A stretch of DNA of 64,000 nt, from positions 62,001 to 126,000 of the forward strand of contig JAFJTR010000038.1 of assembly GCA_022559985.1 (NCBI GenBank). The letters run 5' to 3'. A program made the translations under genes and the position numbers. Under the pieces are notes generated by a model. The model saw only the letters and a list, made by a program, of their open reading frames with translations, was not told where the DNA came from and made no database searches. This document shows positions 1-12,207 of the stretch, one piece after another (the stretch's first letter is position 1; every line of letters starts with the position of its first letter). This stretch comes from Parastagonospora avenae f. sp. tritici 18332-5 (taxonomy: Eukaryota; Ascomycota; Dothideomycetes; Pleosporales; Phaeosphaeriaceae).

Positions 1-3000
1 CTTGCTCGTTTTCTTCCTTGACGCAAGCCAGCGCGGCAGATACGACGATGTTCTTCAGGTCGCTGCCGCTGTAAAACGGGGTCCGCTTTGCAAGATTGTC
101 CAGATCCACGGACTCATCTAGTTGTTCGCCGTTCAGATGAATACGCAGAATCTCCTTTCGATCAGTTTGTGTGGGAAGATCAACGAGTAGTCGCCTAGGC
201 AAGCGCCGTATAACGGCGTCATCCAAGTCGAAGGGTCGGTTGGTAGCTACCATGACAAACACTTGGGAGTTGCTGAGTCCATCCCATTCCTTGAGGAACT
301 GGTTCAGAGTCTGCCGATGCGAACCATTGCGATCTGCGAAAGCATCTCTTGACCCGAAGATTGAGTCAGCCTCGTCGAGGAACACAATACAGGGGGATAG
401 TTTTTGCGCAAGAGAGAAGATTGCCGCAACATTCTTCTCGCTCTCGCCGACGAACTTGCCCATGATCTGGGCTCCAGACACTTCGAGCACTGTGCTGCCG
501 CTCTCTTTGGCAACCGCCTTGGCGAGCAGCGTTTTGCCTGTCCCTGGAGGGCCATATAAGAGTGCACCACTAATCTTTTCGGTGGCCAGAATACCATAGC
601 TAAATGCATCGGGTCGCAGCATCGACAGAGATGTTATTGTGCGTATCGAGTCGATGGTCTCTGGTGGTACATGGACCTGATCAAAAGTAGTCTTGATCTG
701 ATCAGCATCTGCAATACCAGGCATCAGCCACTTCTCATGCTTCGTTGCCGTTTGCGCAATCAGTCGCAGTTCTCGTTGACGCTGCATGCTCTTTGCGTCC
801 TGCCTCTTCTTGACTTTCAGCTTAGAACCAGTCTCCAAGTTGTCGACTTGCTCCTCAAGGGTCTGAGGTCTCCTGGCAAGCTCTCCAAGTTTGTCGAAGT
901 ACGCGAATTTGACAGCGTCACTCGCTCTGATCAAGCCAATGGCAAGAATGACATGTCCCCAGCTCATCTGACCCGCGGACTCTCCTGCACCTTCTAACTT
1001 GTTCGCCGGGCTAGTGACATAGAGTCCAAGGGCTGTCAAAGCTATCCGATGTACCTCATCATACGTTAATACGCTATTGAAGTATGAGGCAGGGAATATG
1101 GTCGCCCATCTACTGAAGAGTTGTGGTGACTTCTCTACGTCTGCGAGCTCGGTAACAACAGCGGGATCCAGTGACCTCAGCATCTCGCGGATGTGAGAGA
1201 GATTGATGCTTCGGTATTTAAGCATTTCATGGAGAGGCATATCGGTACTTGCGCTTGCGACTGTCATTGCTGCGACTACATCTTCAGGAGTGGACTGTTC
1301 GATCCCTGAGTCTCCCTCAACAACGATGGTTCTGAAGAGACTGGTTACAAATGCGCTCTGGATTGAACGAACACCGCTGCACTTCGTTAGTCTCATTTCA
1401 TGAAGACGATAGGAATGGCGTACTCAGCTGACAGCTCTGGGACTAGATCCCGCGAGCAGCTACTTCCGATAATCATAATGCTCTCGCCAGCGACGCGGCG
1501 CTTTCGAACCAGTTCTTCTAGCTTTTGCACGATTCGACCTCCATACTGAGTAGCATTGAGCTCTTTAAAGTCCTTCACATATACTATCTTCGGTCGATCA
1601 GGCATCCGGGAGTTTTGCATGGAAGGCCCTATCCCAACATTCATACTGATCCCAGTACTTGCTCCTACCACAGGAAGTGCAGAACTCAGGTCGAGTTCAT
1701 TGCCATCGGTACCAACGGAATAATCGAAAAAGCCAGGTGCCGGAGCGTACATGGTCGCACCAGAGCTTTGAGATGGTACACCCTGTGGTGGGTCCCCACG
1801 CAGCTCGCGGCGCTTCTTTGCCTCATCCGCGTCGAGCAAGGTATCAATTAGCGCCGCCAACTTGATGTCCTCCAGTTGAGTCTCGCTTGAGCTAGGCGAG
1901 CGACTGGGGTCTAGCAGAACGTCGACTTTGGCGTTGGCGTTTCCGTTCGCATTTGTGTCATATGAAGCAGATCTAGGAGATTCGATTCTCGCAAAGGGAA
2001 AGGTTTTGAGAGCGTCTAGCAAAGGGAGAGCAAAGCCGCGGACGTTGAAGGCCCCAGGTGTGTCCATCGACGAGGTGTAGTCGAATCCTGAGGAGTCTTC
2101 CGTAGTCTCTTGTGCATCTACTACCATAGCGCGACCAAAGTCTCTGTTCCAGCGATACGTCTCGTATCCAAGTGAGCGTATCGAGTGTGGTGTCGGTTCA
2201 GAACCCTCTCCCAGATAGTCACCCCCTAGCTGTGCAAGATCTTGAGCAGTCAAAACAATCAAGTCAGACTGTAATTCCTCTGCAAGTCTGCCTATGTAGT
2301 CGTCTATCACCAGCTCTTGCTCGCCTGCAGGCGATTGCAGGATCAGATTTGTCTTTGCAGCTGGGAAGGGGTCACCGGATGGCTTCAGAGCAGAAAGTGA
2401 AGCTGCCACGGTGGCTCGAATCTCGGCGAGCACCAACGGCGAGATGGACTTGGGCATGCCCACCCGCGCGGTTCTCCTGGAGGCCATGGACTTCTTGAAC
2501 CACTTTTGAAGTCTAGCATCTTTCTTCTCCAGCATGGCTTCCCGTTTCTGCTGAGTTGTCCATGTGGGGTCGTGCTGCACTGTCTCGGGTCTGTTTATCT
2601 GCTTCTCGAGGTCAAGCAAGCGTCGCGCGAACATGTCGCGGCGCTCTGTCTGCTCCGACTCGTTGTATGTGGCAGCCCACGAGTCAGTAAAGATTGTTTT
2701 CCATAGGCGCCCTATAGCGGAATAATCCATTTCTTCTGCAGCAGGTGACTGCGCATCTGTAGTGGGGGGCAGAGCAGTGCCGTCATTGTTCGTCTCATTC
2801 TTGTCCTGCGCGTCCGCACTCGCACTGGTCTCTTTGAGACCCGTCTTTTCAACAAGCGTTCTTCGCTCGCTAAGGTATTTTTCAAGCTTGCGCTTCTCCT
2901 GGTCATCTAAGCGTCTCATCCACAAGCCGCGCACAAGCCGTGACAGGACCTGAGCAGCGTCCAGATCCCCGGAAGCCGGTATGGAGCATGTTGCTTGTTC

Positions 3001-3477
3001 GCTTGACTGCGTATCAGATATGGTGATGGCAAGACAGGCGGGTTTGGGACGCTGTGTGGCATCTTCCAGCACGTCTTCGCGTCGTGTGACTCTTCGCTTC
3101 AGAAACCAATCTGGTACGTGGACAGGCGGCAGCCCTTGCGACTTCTTGGATCTCGATTGCCGCCGCAAAGCGGCCGAGTATCTGCGTGTTGTTTCCCGTG
3201 ACCGCTGGAGCTTCTGCGCTAGAAGCTCGGGGTCCTCTGATGCTACCGTGGTGTCGTCCTGCTCCTCCGCTGCTGCCTTGTTCGAGTCTGGTTTGCTGGC
3301 GTCATTTTGGCCAATTGGGGTGTTGTTTGAGCCCGGCGGTGGTTGCCCGGTCTGCGCGAGGGTGCGTGTGGTGTGAAAGGCTCGGAAACGTGGTGGTGAA
3401 GGGTAGCGGCGGCCGCGGATGAATCGTGCTGGAGGTCTTCCCGTGGACGCTCGCAGTGCTGATCGTAGCACGTACAT
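1..3477 (-). CDS. Mitochondrial AAA ATPase (Msp1/ATAD-like), 3' end beyond window
   Basis: Starts at ATG 3477 and runs off the left edge. Exons are 3477-1424 and 1376-<1; the 47-nt intron 1423-1377 (GTACGC...GTGCAG, branch CTAAC) removes an in-frame stop at 1393. The N-terminus is Arg-rich with a FHTTR segment and looks like a mitochondrial presequence. About 680 residues of low-complexity, poorly conserved sequence follow. The second exon is one open frame carrying the AAA+ core: Walker A GPPGTGKT (about 540-560), Walker B IVFLDEADSIFG (about 360-400), a sensor-like MVATNRP (about 240-260) and an arginine-finger region. By family knowledge this is a matrix or membrane AAA ATPase that remodels or extracts proteins; the exact client is unknown. 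The AAA identity is secure and the mitochondrial location is inferred from the N-terminus. Confidence 0.88.
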
Positions 3478-4251
3478 ACGGACGTCTAGAGCACTGTCCG
3501 AGTTTGGGTGGGAGCCTACAGGTTATGGCGTAGGCTTGGGGAGAGTTGATGCGCCGTGAGTTGATGGCGACGCCTTCGTCAACTTTTTGGAATCTTGGCT
3601 AGCACCCTTCGGGCGCGCTTGTCGCTTATGGCGGCTGATCCTAGCCAATGCCGCAGTCAAGGGAACACCTAGACATCGCAAGAGAATAACGTCTGATATG
3701 TTCATAAACACTACTATTTCGACATGCAGCAAGTCTTCGTTTTTTCAACAGGCGTGAAATATCCCTTGACGCTCCTAGATGACCCCCGCAGCGGATCGGA
3801 CTCTGAACCGTGTAGCTCACAAATTTGAACTGGTACGAGCTAGTGAAGAGCAGCGGCCCGGAGAGTTAAACGAACTTCACTAGTCTATCAGGGCCATCTC
3901 ACATGCTGGGCATGCACTGTGATTCAGTGGTAGCATCTGCTTTTGCAATATGGTTCTATCAAGTATTGGAAGATTCTACTTTCTAACTTCCAGGCAACGA
4001 TGTTCGAGACTGGCGCAGGACATGTGAAAATAGTCATGTTGAAATGTCCGACAGTGGAACCACCAGAAAGGGTGCACTTGTACACATACAGACAGGTGAA
4101 CCACGGTTCAACGGGACCCTGCCTGCGTAATGTCGCATATGAATTTTCAGCGCACAGCAGAGTTCCCAGACGATGAAGGACTTAAAGTGTCGAACCCTTG
4201 TTCAGGGCGAACACTATCATCGCAAAGCTCGCTCCCGCCTTTTCACCCAGA
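3478..4251. other. Intergenic, divergent promoters
   Basis: This stretch lies between the AAA ATPase (-) and the MFS gene (+). No frame here carries recognisable protein motifs. It must hold both promoters, but I see no clear TATA box or operator. Confidence 0.5.
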
Positions 4252-5844
4252 ATGAGCTATCGAGATCTTGAGAAGCGTGGTAAGTTCTTTCTTGCATTGG
4301 CCCAGCGTCTGTGCATCCGGGTCTCCTCAGCGATCATGTCCGATTGCGTCAAACCCCAACAATATGTGATACTGACAGGTTAAGATTGCAGAGAAGCGTT
4401 GAGCCTCAAGTCGAATAATGTCGGAGCACGAGTCACACGCTCGCAACAAGTCAAGATCCTGCTCTCCAACTCCCTGGCCGCTTTCACTGTTGTCGGTAAC
4501 TTTGTTCCACCTGAAGCTATACGCGATGTATGAGCAATGAGCTGACAACTGTAGGTCTGACCCAGGCGTTCGGCGTGTTTCAAGCAGAATATGCGCGAAC
4601 ACAGGCCGTACAGGATGGCATTGTCCGGGTTGAGCAGATCGATGATCGGGCACTGATATCTGCCATCGGATCGCTTGGAAATGGCGGCATCGTCGCAGCA
4701 TTCGCGGTGCTTTACTACCCTCATCTGCCACAGCTCGGCACGTATGTCAGATATTTGTGTTCTTTTGGGACAGCATGCATAGTACTAGGGCTGACAACGG
4801 CCACCGCGAGTCACAGTGTAAGTACACGTTCATCCGACGACGAGTTCTGCGCTGACAAGAAGCTAGGTCTGGCACCTGTTCGTTACCCAGGGCCTCCTGG
4901 TGGGTATAGGAGCTGGTATTTTGCTCTATGTCCTGGCACCGATCCTTCCCGAATACTTCCCAGATAGATCTGGTCTCGCTCAAGGAACGATGTACACAGG
5001 TGAGTAGCTCATGACACACCTTGGGCTCTTACTGACTGCGATAGCCGCTGCTGTGGGTGGAATGTCGTTTTCCTTCATCATAACAGCGCTCCTCGAATAT
5101 ATCGGAGCCCGATGGACCTTGGGCATACTCGCTGCTTTCAGTCTTGTTACGCTGTCAATCGCCAGTCTACTTGCCCTCCCACCGCGAAAATTCGAAAAGC
5201 GAAGTACGAGCATCATCGGTCTGAAAACATTCCGGGAGCCTTTGTTTGCATGCCTCTTCCTCGTCAACCTCATACACCCACTGACACTGGCGGTGCCAAT
5301 GACTTACGGACCACTGTTCGCAGAGTCGCTGGGACTCGGTTTTGAGAAGGCATCCTATTTGCTCGCCATCAACAGCGGCGTCGGAATACCCGCCCGACTC
5401 GGCGCCGGGGCACTTGCGGACAAGATCGGACACCAAAACACGCTGATAATCGCAACCGCTGTGTACGCCCTTGCCACCTGGGCTCTGTGGCTTCCCTCAG
5501 CCCAGACCAGCAATGTCGGATTGTTCATCAGCATGAGCACATGTCACGGCCTCATCAACGGCGTTTTCAACATTGTCATGAATTCGGCGCAGAAGCAACT
5601 CTTTGGCGACGAGATGTACTATCCCAAGAATGGCGCCATGACATCGATTCGAGGCGTTGGGTACGTGGTGGGTGTTCCTCTTGCAGGGGCCATGGTGAAC
5701 AGAGTGGCTGGAGCAGACCTACGCGGGACCGACTTCACGGAGGTCATAGTGTACATCGGATCGCTGCTGACGTTTTCGTTGGTGTGTCTTTTGAATGTTC
5801 GTCGGCTAGACGCAAAAGAAAACGGGTGGAAATGGGCAAGATGA
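4252..5844 (+). CDS. MFS transporter, monocarboxylate-porter type
   Basis: Proposed exons are 4252-4279, 4394-4495, 4555-4817, 4867-4999 and 5045-5844 (1326 nt, 441 aa), and all joins keep frame. Intron 1 ends in a tandem acceptor GCAGAG; only the second AG keeps the frame. The first membrane helix spans the 4495/4555 junction (ILLSNSLAAF then GLTQAFGVFQ). Later segments show the MFS pattern of 11-12 helices: a GxGxG helix after the third intron, and the loop ADKIGHQNTL resembling motif A in the second half. By family this is a fungal monocarboxylate or riboflavin-type permease of the plasma membrane; the substrate cannot be read from sequence. An alternative start at ATG 4530 would lose helix 1, so I prefer 4252. 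The ends of exon 1 are the least certain part. Confidence 0.8.
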
Positions 5845-6515
5845 GGATTGGTGTTAAGCTCAAGTGGCAGAAGGATTGTCGTATCTTGGAGTAGGTTCCG
5901 TCTAGTAGTTAGCCAAAAGTTTTTGGCTACCCGATCCGGCATCAGCAGAAATTTGTTATTGATCTTCTGGAACGGTACGCATGACACGATGTAGTTGACT
6001 CGAACAAGCTGATGATTATGTAAAACAAAGCTTTACAACTAAGACCAAAGTTCAAGGCTTAGAATGCAATTTTATAAATTAACAGCATGCTATTTTGCCT
6101 CTTGGTCGGACGGTGTTTTGCTTGATTGTAAGATCTTTGCGAAAAATTGAGCATGGCCATCTCAGTGTCTGAAGCTATAGATAGCGTTAGCAATATTCTG
6201 ATTTGACAGCAAGGCCCAGTATATAGCTTCAAACTCTGTGATAATCTCCTGCTACCTGTCGTAATCTGGTCACTTTCTGTCGCATTTCGCAATATCACAA
6301 CATATTATACTCCGTACTGCGGAACATATCATTGATATGGCATTGCAGGATTGCAAAGGCCGGTGACCTTCGCAGGGTATCTAAGCGTGTTCGAGCCCTC
6401 TACATGGCTGCGAACACGTCCACGAGACATGAAAAGCCGAGAAGCAAGTATGTCTTGTTGCTGAAAAATCCATCATGAACCCTCCCTTTCGACTCAACGC
6501 GCAAGATCTTACCAT
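5845..6515. other. Convergent intergenic region, AT-rich
   Basis: This holds the 3' flanks of two convergent MFS genes. The sequence is AT-rich around 5940-6310. No coding potential or structured RNA was recognised. Confidence 0.5.
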
Positions 6516-8358
6516 CTACGCCTCCCAACGCCTCTGATTGTTCTCAATAAACACCTTCCTGAACCTCAAATGCATCAAATCACTCGTCACCTCCATGGCG
6601 TTCTTCGCATTCTCTTTGACCAACTGCCTCGTCGGCTTTTGGAAAAGCTGATCAATCTCCTCGAGCGTCTTGTCCTTGGTCTCCGGCATGAAGAAGATCT
6701 GGTAAAACCATCCCAGCACCGCGATACCGCCATAGAAGCCGAGAGACAGACCGGTGCGCGTCATCGCGTTTTGCATACCTGTGAAGTTGTACGTGACGAT
6801 GAAGGAGGACAGGAAGAGCCAGCCGGTCGATGTGGTCATACCGTAGGAGCGCAGGTAGGTTGGGTAGACTTCTGAGGGAATGACCCAGGTGAGCGCGGCG
6901 TAGGATCCGAAGAAAAGCTCGTAGAGAACTAGGCCGGTGAGGTAGACGCCGAGCTGGGCGCTCAGTGTGTTGAGCTGGTAGCTTATGCCGACGAGCACGA
7001 GGCCGATGAAGAAACCGGGCAACATGGCGATGGCCCAGAAACGACGGCCGCATTGTTCCATGAGGAAGATGGCGGGGATGGTACCGAGCAGGAGAGCGCC
7101 GCCGCCGACGAGGGACATGTAGGTTGCGTCGTACGTGTTGAATCCGACTTGCGACATCAAGACTGGGTGGAGGATTAGCATCCGTTCGGAATGATTGAAG
7201 ATGTCCGGGACATCGTAAGAGTACTTTGCTCACCCGACATATAGTACATGATAGCGTTGATACCAGTGAACTGTCCCAGGAAGATCATAATGTTGGCATA
7301 GATGATGGCCCGACGAGCACGAGGCTTGGTGAAGAAATCCATCCACGGGAAACGATTAGTGCGACCAGCAGCAACCTCCGCCTGCTCCTCTTCCGTGCTA
7401 ATTTTCATGACGAAGAACTCCTCGCGAGCCTCATGCGTAGCAACACCACGAATACGGCGCCAGACCTTGTATGCCTCGAGCGGCTTGCCCTTGTGCATAA
7501 GGTACCTGGGGCTCTCAGGCATGAACAAAATACCGACACCCATGATCGTAGAAAACACGAGGGAACTACCGAGAATGTAACGCCAGCTGCCGTCGACAGT
7601 TATGAACATGGCGGCAACGGCGTATCCGAGGACTTCCCCGAGCGCAATGTTGAACTGGTATAGCGAGACCAAGTTACCACGGAGTCTGGACTCGACTGTC
7701 TCTGCAACGTAGACTGGCACAGTACCGCCTTCGAGACCGACGCCGGCACCGAGGATGACTCGCGCGGCGACTATCATGCCGTAGTTGACGCTGCCGGCTT
7801 CGAGCGCGCCGCCAATGGTGTACAGGATACACGAGATGATGATGGCCCAGCGACGGCCGAAGTATTCGTTACATGGGGAAATGAGAAAAGCACCCGCGAC
7901 GGCTATGTGGAGTTAGAATACTGATGGTTGGGTTTGAGAACGTGATGCATACCTCCAAGCGGCATGCCAGAGTTGACAAGCGAGTTCTGCTGATCCGTAA
8001 GACCAAGATCCTTGGGAAGCGTCAAGTTGGCACCAGAGATCAAAGACTGGTCCAGTCCGGAGAGCAATCCACCCATGGACGCAAACGCGACGAGCATCCA
8101 AGTGAAGTGCTTGGGGTTCTTGAATTCCAGATCGAAGAAGCCCTTCTTATAGCCTTCCTGCTCAAGCTGCTTGTCCAGATTCTGAATCAAGTTCTCTGAC
8201 TCCCAACCGCGTGCATCTTCCATCTTCTCTGTATTCGCTTTGGGGCCTTCATAGTCCTTTGGTGGTGCGATTTCAATCTCCGTCTTGGGTTTTGTTGGAG
8301 TAGATTCCTTGAACTCTGCTGATGGCGGCATCACGCCCTTGGTATCTTTCTCGTCCAT
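6516..8358 (-). CDS. MFS sugar/polyol (myo-inositol-type) transporter
   Basis: Exons on the minus strand are 8358-7953, 7902-7234 and 7162-6516 (1722 nt, 573 aa). Introns are 7952-7903 (50 nt) and 7233-7163 (71 nt), both with CTAA branch points. I chose ATG 8358 (MDEKDTKG) over an in-frame upstream ATG at 8394 because the protein then begins with the charged cytoplasmic tail typical of these permeases. Sugar-porter signatures are present: PESPRYLM after helix 6, GQFTGINAIMYY in helix 7, and FFMPETKDKTLEEID at the end of the last helix. The RFPWMDFFTKPRARRAI loop resembles fungal polyol/myo-inositol permeases. It should act at the plasma membrane as a proton symporter or facilitator. The precise substrate is inference. 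Confidence 0.9.
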
Positions 8359-9098
8359 TGTGAAGTGAGATTTGACGGAAAGCCCGCGCAACAAAAGCGA
8401 CTATAAAGGCAAAAAGACGATGCGTTCAAACAAAGTTTTCAAACAGGCTCCTTCTCCGCCCTTATAAACCCCAGCAAAATCCACATATGCCCATGGAGCA
8501 AATCCCCATGGCACTCATCAAGCCATGGAGTGACGTAGTACGTGGAGTCCCCATGTCGCGTCTCGAGGCACATGCACGCAAAATCTGCTTCCCCAATGTG
8601 CCAGCACGTGGCCCTTGCACAAGACAGAAGACGAAAACGCATACCTTTGCGTCGCAAGATCATCGAGAATATGGCTGAGAGGAGTAAGGATCGGTGGGGA
8701 GCGAAGCACGCGGGCCAACGACTTGGTGGAGCTTGAGTGCAAAGAAGCTTCTAGCGGCTCCACTTGCGGCTCTGCGGTGAGGTTTTAGGTCGTCCCGATA
8801 GTCTTTCCGGTGGGGTTGGTTAGATTGCAATAACATGAAGATGCTCTTTGTTATATCGTGTATCTGATGCTTCTTTGATGAAAAGGCTCTTTCCAGAATA
8901 GTGAATGGCCAAGAAATCTGTCTTCCACAAGCTTCAGCAAGACGGCGGGAGTGGCGTGCACGCCACCGGTTCGCAACCACGTTAAGCGCTACAGATGCTT
9001 AGTTGCCGATCGAGAGCCGCGAGACTTGCCATGCCAACGGGTCCTGGCATCCGAGTCAGATGTTGAGTCCGACAGCTGATCGCTAGCGTTTCGCTGCC
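8359..9098. other. Intergenic, upstream of sugar transporter
   Basis: Contains the promoter of the transporter that reads leftward. A TATA-like TATAA lies at 8463-8467. CATATGCCCATGG and CCATGG repeats occur near 8484-8527. No gene is supported. Confidence 0.4.
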
Positions 9099-9739
9099 AT
9101 GGAAGTGGTTCAAACATGGAGAGCACAAGCGGAGCATATCGGACTCTATACTCAATTGAGCATCAAGATGTGCGAAGGCTACTCTGAGTGGTATGCCTCC
9201 CGCGCCTCCGCTGACGGTAGATATCTCCGCACGCGCTGGCGTTGCGTAAATTCAATATGCTCCTGGGGTGAGAAGTGGAATTATACAATTGATCGGAAGA
9301 AACCGGCATCCAGCCTCGCTACGCATCGTCGATCATCGAGATGTTGTTTGAGATGTACTTCGACATGCGCAACAGCGGCGTAGAGAAGTATTGGAAGGTA
9401 GTAATTATGTGGTGCTGGCTATATATGGCTATGCGCCGTAACTTCGACGATGAAGGGAGAATCTATGAGAATGGTGAGTATGTGTGCATTGATACGAAAC
9501 CACCTCAGAAGGATGTGAAGCTGGCGAGCATCTTTTGCTATCCAAATATCAGACAACAGACACCCGTACACGGCCCTAGCCATCTTTGCCTCAATTTCAT
9601 GCGAATCCGTCACAAACATCCACCAACACATCTCTATCATGTCATCGCAGTATCGTGTACTCTTCACCATACGCGCATCTTCAATGTCTACTTGCCTTAC
9701 AAAAAGGCGTCCTGCAGCCTTTTGCTACTTGCCTCATAA
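9099..9739 (+). CDS. Possible small spliced hypothetical gene
   Basis: No recognised family. ATG 9099 opens a frame (MEVVQTWRAQAEHIGL...). A GTAAAT...CCAG intron (about 9246-9314) would join it in phase to a second open stretch containing SSIIEMLFEMYFDMRN, which is rich in Trp, Tyr and Met. A further GTGAGT at about 9474 may start another intron, so the 3' end is unsettled. The composition is protein-like and the joins keep frame, but no domain, signal peptide or membrane segment is clear. It may also be chance ORFs. Confidence 0.25.
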
Positions 9740-9834
9740 TCTCCTTGCAGGCAGCATATCAACAGCACCATAAGACAAAACTTGAAAGCCCAACAAGCAG
9801 GAAATAGTTGAACTTCATCTTCGTAATCGGTGGA

Positions 9835-10080
9835 ATGGGCAACCAACAGTCCAGCCAAGGCTACCCAGATCGAGTCGAGGGCTGGTATCCTCCTAACACT
9901 ATGCGGCGCGACAGGATGAACTACCCACAGTCCTCGTACCCAACCGCGAGGCGAATAAGTAACTCCGGTCGCACTCCGCTGAGCGAGAGGAATTTCAGAC
10001 GAGTTCCAGATGGACAATTTAGTCTAGAACGTGATGAGTGGGCGAGAGCGCGGTTTGGGCATGGGAGAGTGAGAAGATGA
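9835..10080 (+). CDS. Small basic protein with N-myristoylation-like start
   Basis: ATG 9835 opens an 81-residue, Arg-rich frame beginning MGNQQSSQG. Gly2 with Ser6 fits the established N-myristoyltransferase consensus (MGxxxS/T). The rest is rich in Arg, Ser, Pro and Tyr (several RR and SERNFRR-type stretches) and has no membrane segment, as expected for a peripheral membrane protein with a polybasic second signal. No homologue is recognised. The ORF is short and could be chance, although the start context and composition argue for a gene. Confidence 0.4.
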   Translation: MGNQQSSQGYPDRVEGWYPPNTMRRDRMNYPQSSYPTARRISNSGRTPLSERNFRRVPDGQFSLERDEWARARFGHGRVRR

Positions 10081-11217
10081 GGATGAGGAAAAGTAGCGTA
10101 GATTGAAAATGTTTCATGCTCGACTCTTTCGAGCGCTAACTTGCAATACGGAGCGACTTTTTTGGAAGAGCAATGATGATGTTTCATGTTCATGTGCTGA
10201 AGGTTGGGCGTTTGCGCACTAGAGAAATCCTGACGAGAAGACCATTCCACTTGATCGAAGCTTGTTCGAAAGCTTCACCAAACGGCACTTTACATCGTCC
10301 CTAGCGGCATCCTCCCGCCCCAAGCGAGTGCGGCATCATAATCTGTCTGCGGAACGATGTCATGCGTGCATGTGTTAGCGGAGAGAATTGCCGTACGAGG
10401 TGCCGCGAGTGAGCGAAGTTCGGACGCTTCGCGTCGGGCCAAGGAGCGAAGGATCGTACAACGGGTACGCCAGTGTAGTTCATGCAGGCTCGCAGATAAG
10501 ATAGGCGGCCGCTGACTTTTGGATATAACAATATTATATGACGCAGTGTATGCGCTTCTCATTGTCTGGTCTTCATGCTGCAGGCCAAGTCGTGTATGCC
10601 ATGTTTGCACGCTAGGGATGTCTCCTTGATGTCGGAATCGGAGCTTTGGGGCCGGACAAACATGAATTGTTGTTTGACTTGTAGCGGAGTGTCTCCCGAC
10701 TGCATCTGATATGTGTGTTGTTGCTTGTTTAGAACTGCTTCGTCAAGTTTCTGGGGTGTTGGATTTCCCGAAGCGCCAAACTACAGGTTCTCAACTACGA
10801 AGAAAGGTGCCGAGAGTGAAACAGTGAATGAGGCATCATCTGCATAGCCTGCAGCTATAGACAGGGCCTTACTGTCGGATATGAAAGCTAGTGGCGCTAT
10901 GTATAGCTTCGGGCGAAAGGATGCCCCTGTTCACTTTCCCCAGTAGTTGATGACCTGCAGTGTATGCATAGAAGACTTGAGGCTCTGGAGTATCGAGCAC
11001 GGAAGTAATAGATCCAGCCACAGTAATGCCTCCGTTTGTCGAGAAATGCCAGCTCTTTCCGTGCCCAAGGTATCTTCGCCTCGGTTCAAGTCCCTTGCGA
11101 TGGTGAACAAAGTCAGGCCGTGGTATCCTCGCATATAGCTATGCGGACGCTTCACTCTCCACATCCGGGTATGATTGAACATTCGTTCTCCGCATATTGT
11201 CTTGTACTCCAAGCTCT
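10081..11217. other. Intergenic
   Basis: No gene is supported. Short ORFs on both strands lack conserved motifs. No repeats longer than a few bases were noticed. Confidence 0.45.
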
Positions 11218-11612
11218 TCACTTCGACCCTTCAATCTTCGCATGTTCCTTCGCCTTCACTTTCTCATGGTGTTTCGCAATCTTCAGCTCCATCTCATGCT
11301 TCTTCGCTACTAGATCGGCGCGCGAGAACTCGAGTTGAGCGATTCGTTCTTCCGGGGTGGCTTGTAGGATGCGTTTCTTCTCCTGTAGAAGCTGCGTTAG
11401 CACTATAGCGAGCAACGCAAGCTTTGGTCATGCGCCTGATGGCTATATAAGCCAGCGGAACTATGGAGACAATCATAGAATAGATCGTGACATACCTTCT
11501 GCACAGTAACATCCTCCTTGAGCGTCGCTCCGTAAATCGTTCCCGTAATCGTGACCGCCGCGACACCACCCGTCATGATCCATCGGCGGACAGCTTGTTG
11601 GGTAGTCGCCAT
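11218..11612 (-). CDS. Conserved small single-pass (probably mitochondrial) membrane protein
   Basis: Exons are 11612-11496 and 11391-11218 (291 nt, 96 aa), joined across a 104-nt intron (GTATGT...CTAACGCAG) in phase 0. The N-terminus (MATTQQAVRRWIMTGG) carries one hydrophobic helix, about residues 13-32. A charged, probably coiled-coil tail follows: ATPEERIAQLEFSRADLV, then a Lys/Glu-rich end. This layout (short basic N-terminus, one helix, ATPEERIAQLE motif) resembles a family of uncharacterised fungal inner-membrane proteins. I infer mitochondrial location from size and topology only. It is divergent from HSK3, with about 255 bp between the start codons. Confidence 0.7.
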
Positions 11613-11867
11613 GATGGTCCGATCAATTCGACTCAGGAGCAGGAATTGTACCGTGTAACTAAACTTCAACCTCACGACGTCTCAAGCCGGTGTGCAAAAA
11701 AGTCCCAGCCCCGCCAAGCCCGACCGGTTTGTTTCGCCGCGGGAGTGCCTGGCCTTCCTCCCCGCTTTCCCTTTCCCGAACAACAAACAAACAACCACGA
11801 ACGAATCTACCAAAGGATACCCACCGTCTAATCAAGACTCGTCGCGCATTCAACGACTCCCTACGCG

Positions 11868-12207
11868 ATGTCGAATCTCCCTCGCTCTCAGCCGTCGCAA
11901 TCGCGTCTCAGCACCGCACCTTCACAGAAGCCGCGCCAGCTCTCGCACCTACAAGCTCAACTCGCGCAATTGACAGCGAATATGGCGGATCTGGAGAGTC
12001 TGATGAGGATGACGGCGGGCCAGGCGCAGGATATGCGAGGATTGGGAGGGTATGCTGGTGGATTGTAAGTCTCTAGATCCTTCCTGGCATAAACATGTTT
12101 CGCTTTGCTAATTCGTTGGGCATAGGTTCATGGCAGCGTCGAAAGTCCTGGGCGAAGAGACGGTCAAGGGCGGGGATGATAAGGGCGGGAAAGATGGCGA
12201 GAAGTGA
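11868..12207 (+). CDS. HSK3: DASH/Dam1 complex subunit Hsk3
   Basis: Exons are 11868-12064 and 12126-12207 (279 nt, 92 aa), with a 61-nt intron. The family core is clear: QLSHLQAQLAQLTANMADLE, then LMRMTAGQAQDMRGLGGYAGG at the splice junction and FMAASKVLGEE in exon 2. Hsk3 is one of the smallest subunits of the ten-protein DASH ring, which couples kinetochores to spindle microtubule plus ends in fungi. Its usual length is about 70-110 aa. A Ser/Gln-rich N-terminal tail precedes the helix. The 3' end is Gly/Lys-rich (GGDDKGGKDGEK). Function comes from family knowledge; identification is strong. Confidence 0.9.
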
